Source: Thermoleophilia bacterium (GTDB lineage Bacteria; Actinomycetota; Thermoleophilia; BMS3ABIN01). From it: a stretch of DNA of 35,292 nucleotides. Location: positions 1 to 35,292 of the forward strand of contig JACWAM010000104.1 in NCBI GenBank assembly GCA_014874265.1, in the 5' to 3' direction. The stretch's first letter is position 1; every line of letters begins with the position of its first letter. Positions 34,898 to 35,292 of the stretch are shown piece after piece. Made by a program: the position numbers and the translations under genes. A model generated the notes under the pieces. That model ran no database searches, was not told where the DNA came from, and saw only the letters and a list, made by a program, of their open reading frames with translations.

Positions 34898-35292
34898 CTA
34901 GTACCTGTTTTGAACGGACCTGTTGTAAGTCGTGCCCGCATGACGGAAATCATCAAGATGGTACTTAGTGAATTCAAGGCCGGTCAGATCGAAGAATTTC
35001 GGCCAACCGATGCGGTTGATCCACTCGCCGACACGCTCAAACGGCTTGGCGTTGGCGGCATAGACATCGACGATCTTCTTGACCGTTTCCGTTACTTCCG
35101 GCCAGCGAGGCGGATTGTTGGGAATGTAAGGCACGGCCAGCTTCGTGAACATCGGCTCAGTACGGGCGTTGGAAATCTTGCCGCCGACCCAGATGGAGAC
35201 GCCGTCGTTCAGCGGGTCCGCCAGCGGCATTGCCGGGCAGACCGTGAAGCAGTTGCCGCAGTACATGCATTTTTCCTCATCCACCTTGACCG
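34898..35292 (-). CDS. dsrB: dissimilatory sulfite reductase beta subunit, copy 2 (5' end outside window)
   Basis: Only the C-terminal 131 codons are in the window; the frame is open to the edge. The ferredoxin domain CMYCGNCFTVCPAMPLADP, then WVGGKISNARTEP, YIPNNPPRWPEV and FERVGEWINRIGWPKFFDLTGLEFTKYHLDDF are unmistakable DsrB. CGNC...CPAMPLAD is the form known from sulfate and sulfite reducers. It differs clearly from copy 1 (CGACHAQCPAIEI). A dsrA is expected directly upstream, outside the window. Confidence 0.95.
   Translation of the reverse strand, partial: VKVDEEKCMYCGNCFTVCPAMPLADPLNDGVSIWVGGKISNARTEPMFTKLAVPYIPNNPPRWPEVTETVKKIVDVYAANAKPFERVGEWINRIGWPKFFDLTGLEFTKYHLDDFRHAGTTYNRSVQNRY

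Overview
The window is a GC-rich bacterial chromosome segment, almost entirely coded on the minus strand. Several markers point to a deep-branching, probably anaerobic member of the Actinobacteriota: the uvrC-rapZ-yvcK-whiA-gap-pgk block, an actinobacterial-type integration host factor (mihF) next to gmk-rpoZ-coaBC, and a PyrR-regulated pyr operon. The lineage is inferred from gene content only.

Layout. 1-8229: glycolysis and cell-control block (pgk, gap, whiA, yvcK, rapZ, ogt, uvrC). 8230-9788: a small His-rich membrane protein and a protein with two homing-endonuclease-associated repeats and a long Lys/Ala/Pro tail. 9789-12338: coaBC, rpoZ, gmk and mihF, followed by a divergent lipoprotein. 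13346-22522: the pyrimidine operon, transcribed pyrR-pyrB-pyrC-carA-carB-pyrK-pyrD, preceded by a PyrR-binding loop and a 21-codon leader peptide coupled to pyrR. pyrE and pyrF are not in this window. 22523-23287: a promoter, a decayed gene fragment and a small membrane protein. 23288-25339: acetyl-CoA synthetase, apparently starting at CTG and preceded by a structured leader. 25695-26960: a BPL_N/glutamine-amidotransferase-like protein of unknown role.

27064-35292: dissimilatory sulfur metabolism. In transcription order the genes are dsrB2 (cut by the window edge), dsrD and dsrL2; then a second set, dsrA, dsrB and dsrL1; then dsrE, dsrF and dsrH. DsrD is normally a marker of sulfite/sulfate reduction. 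DsrEFH, with the conserved sulfur-carrying Cys of DsrE and DsrH present here, is normally a marker of sulfur oxidation. Two different DsrB and two different DsrL proteins lie side by side, each in its own transcription unit. This double module is the most interesting content of the window. The 4.2-kb dsrAB-L1 module is bracketed by inverted copies of a short 7-nt-period repeat.

That heptad repeat recurs between rapZ and yvcK, around pyrC/carA, at the end of pyrB and near acs. A second dispersed intergenic repeat (GATTCCTCGGCTTCG type) is also present. I saw no tRNA, rRNA, CRISPR array, transposase or phage gene.
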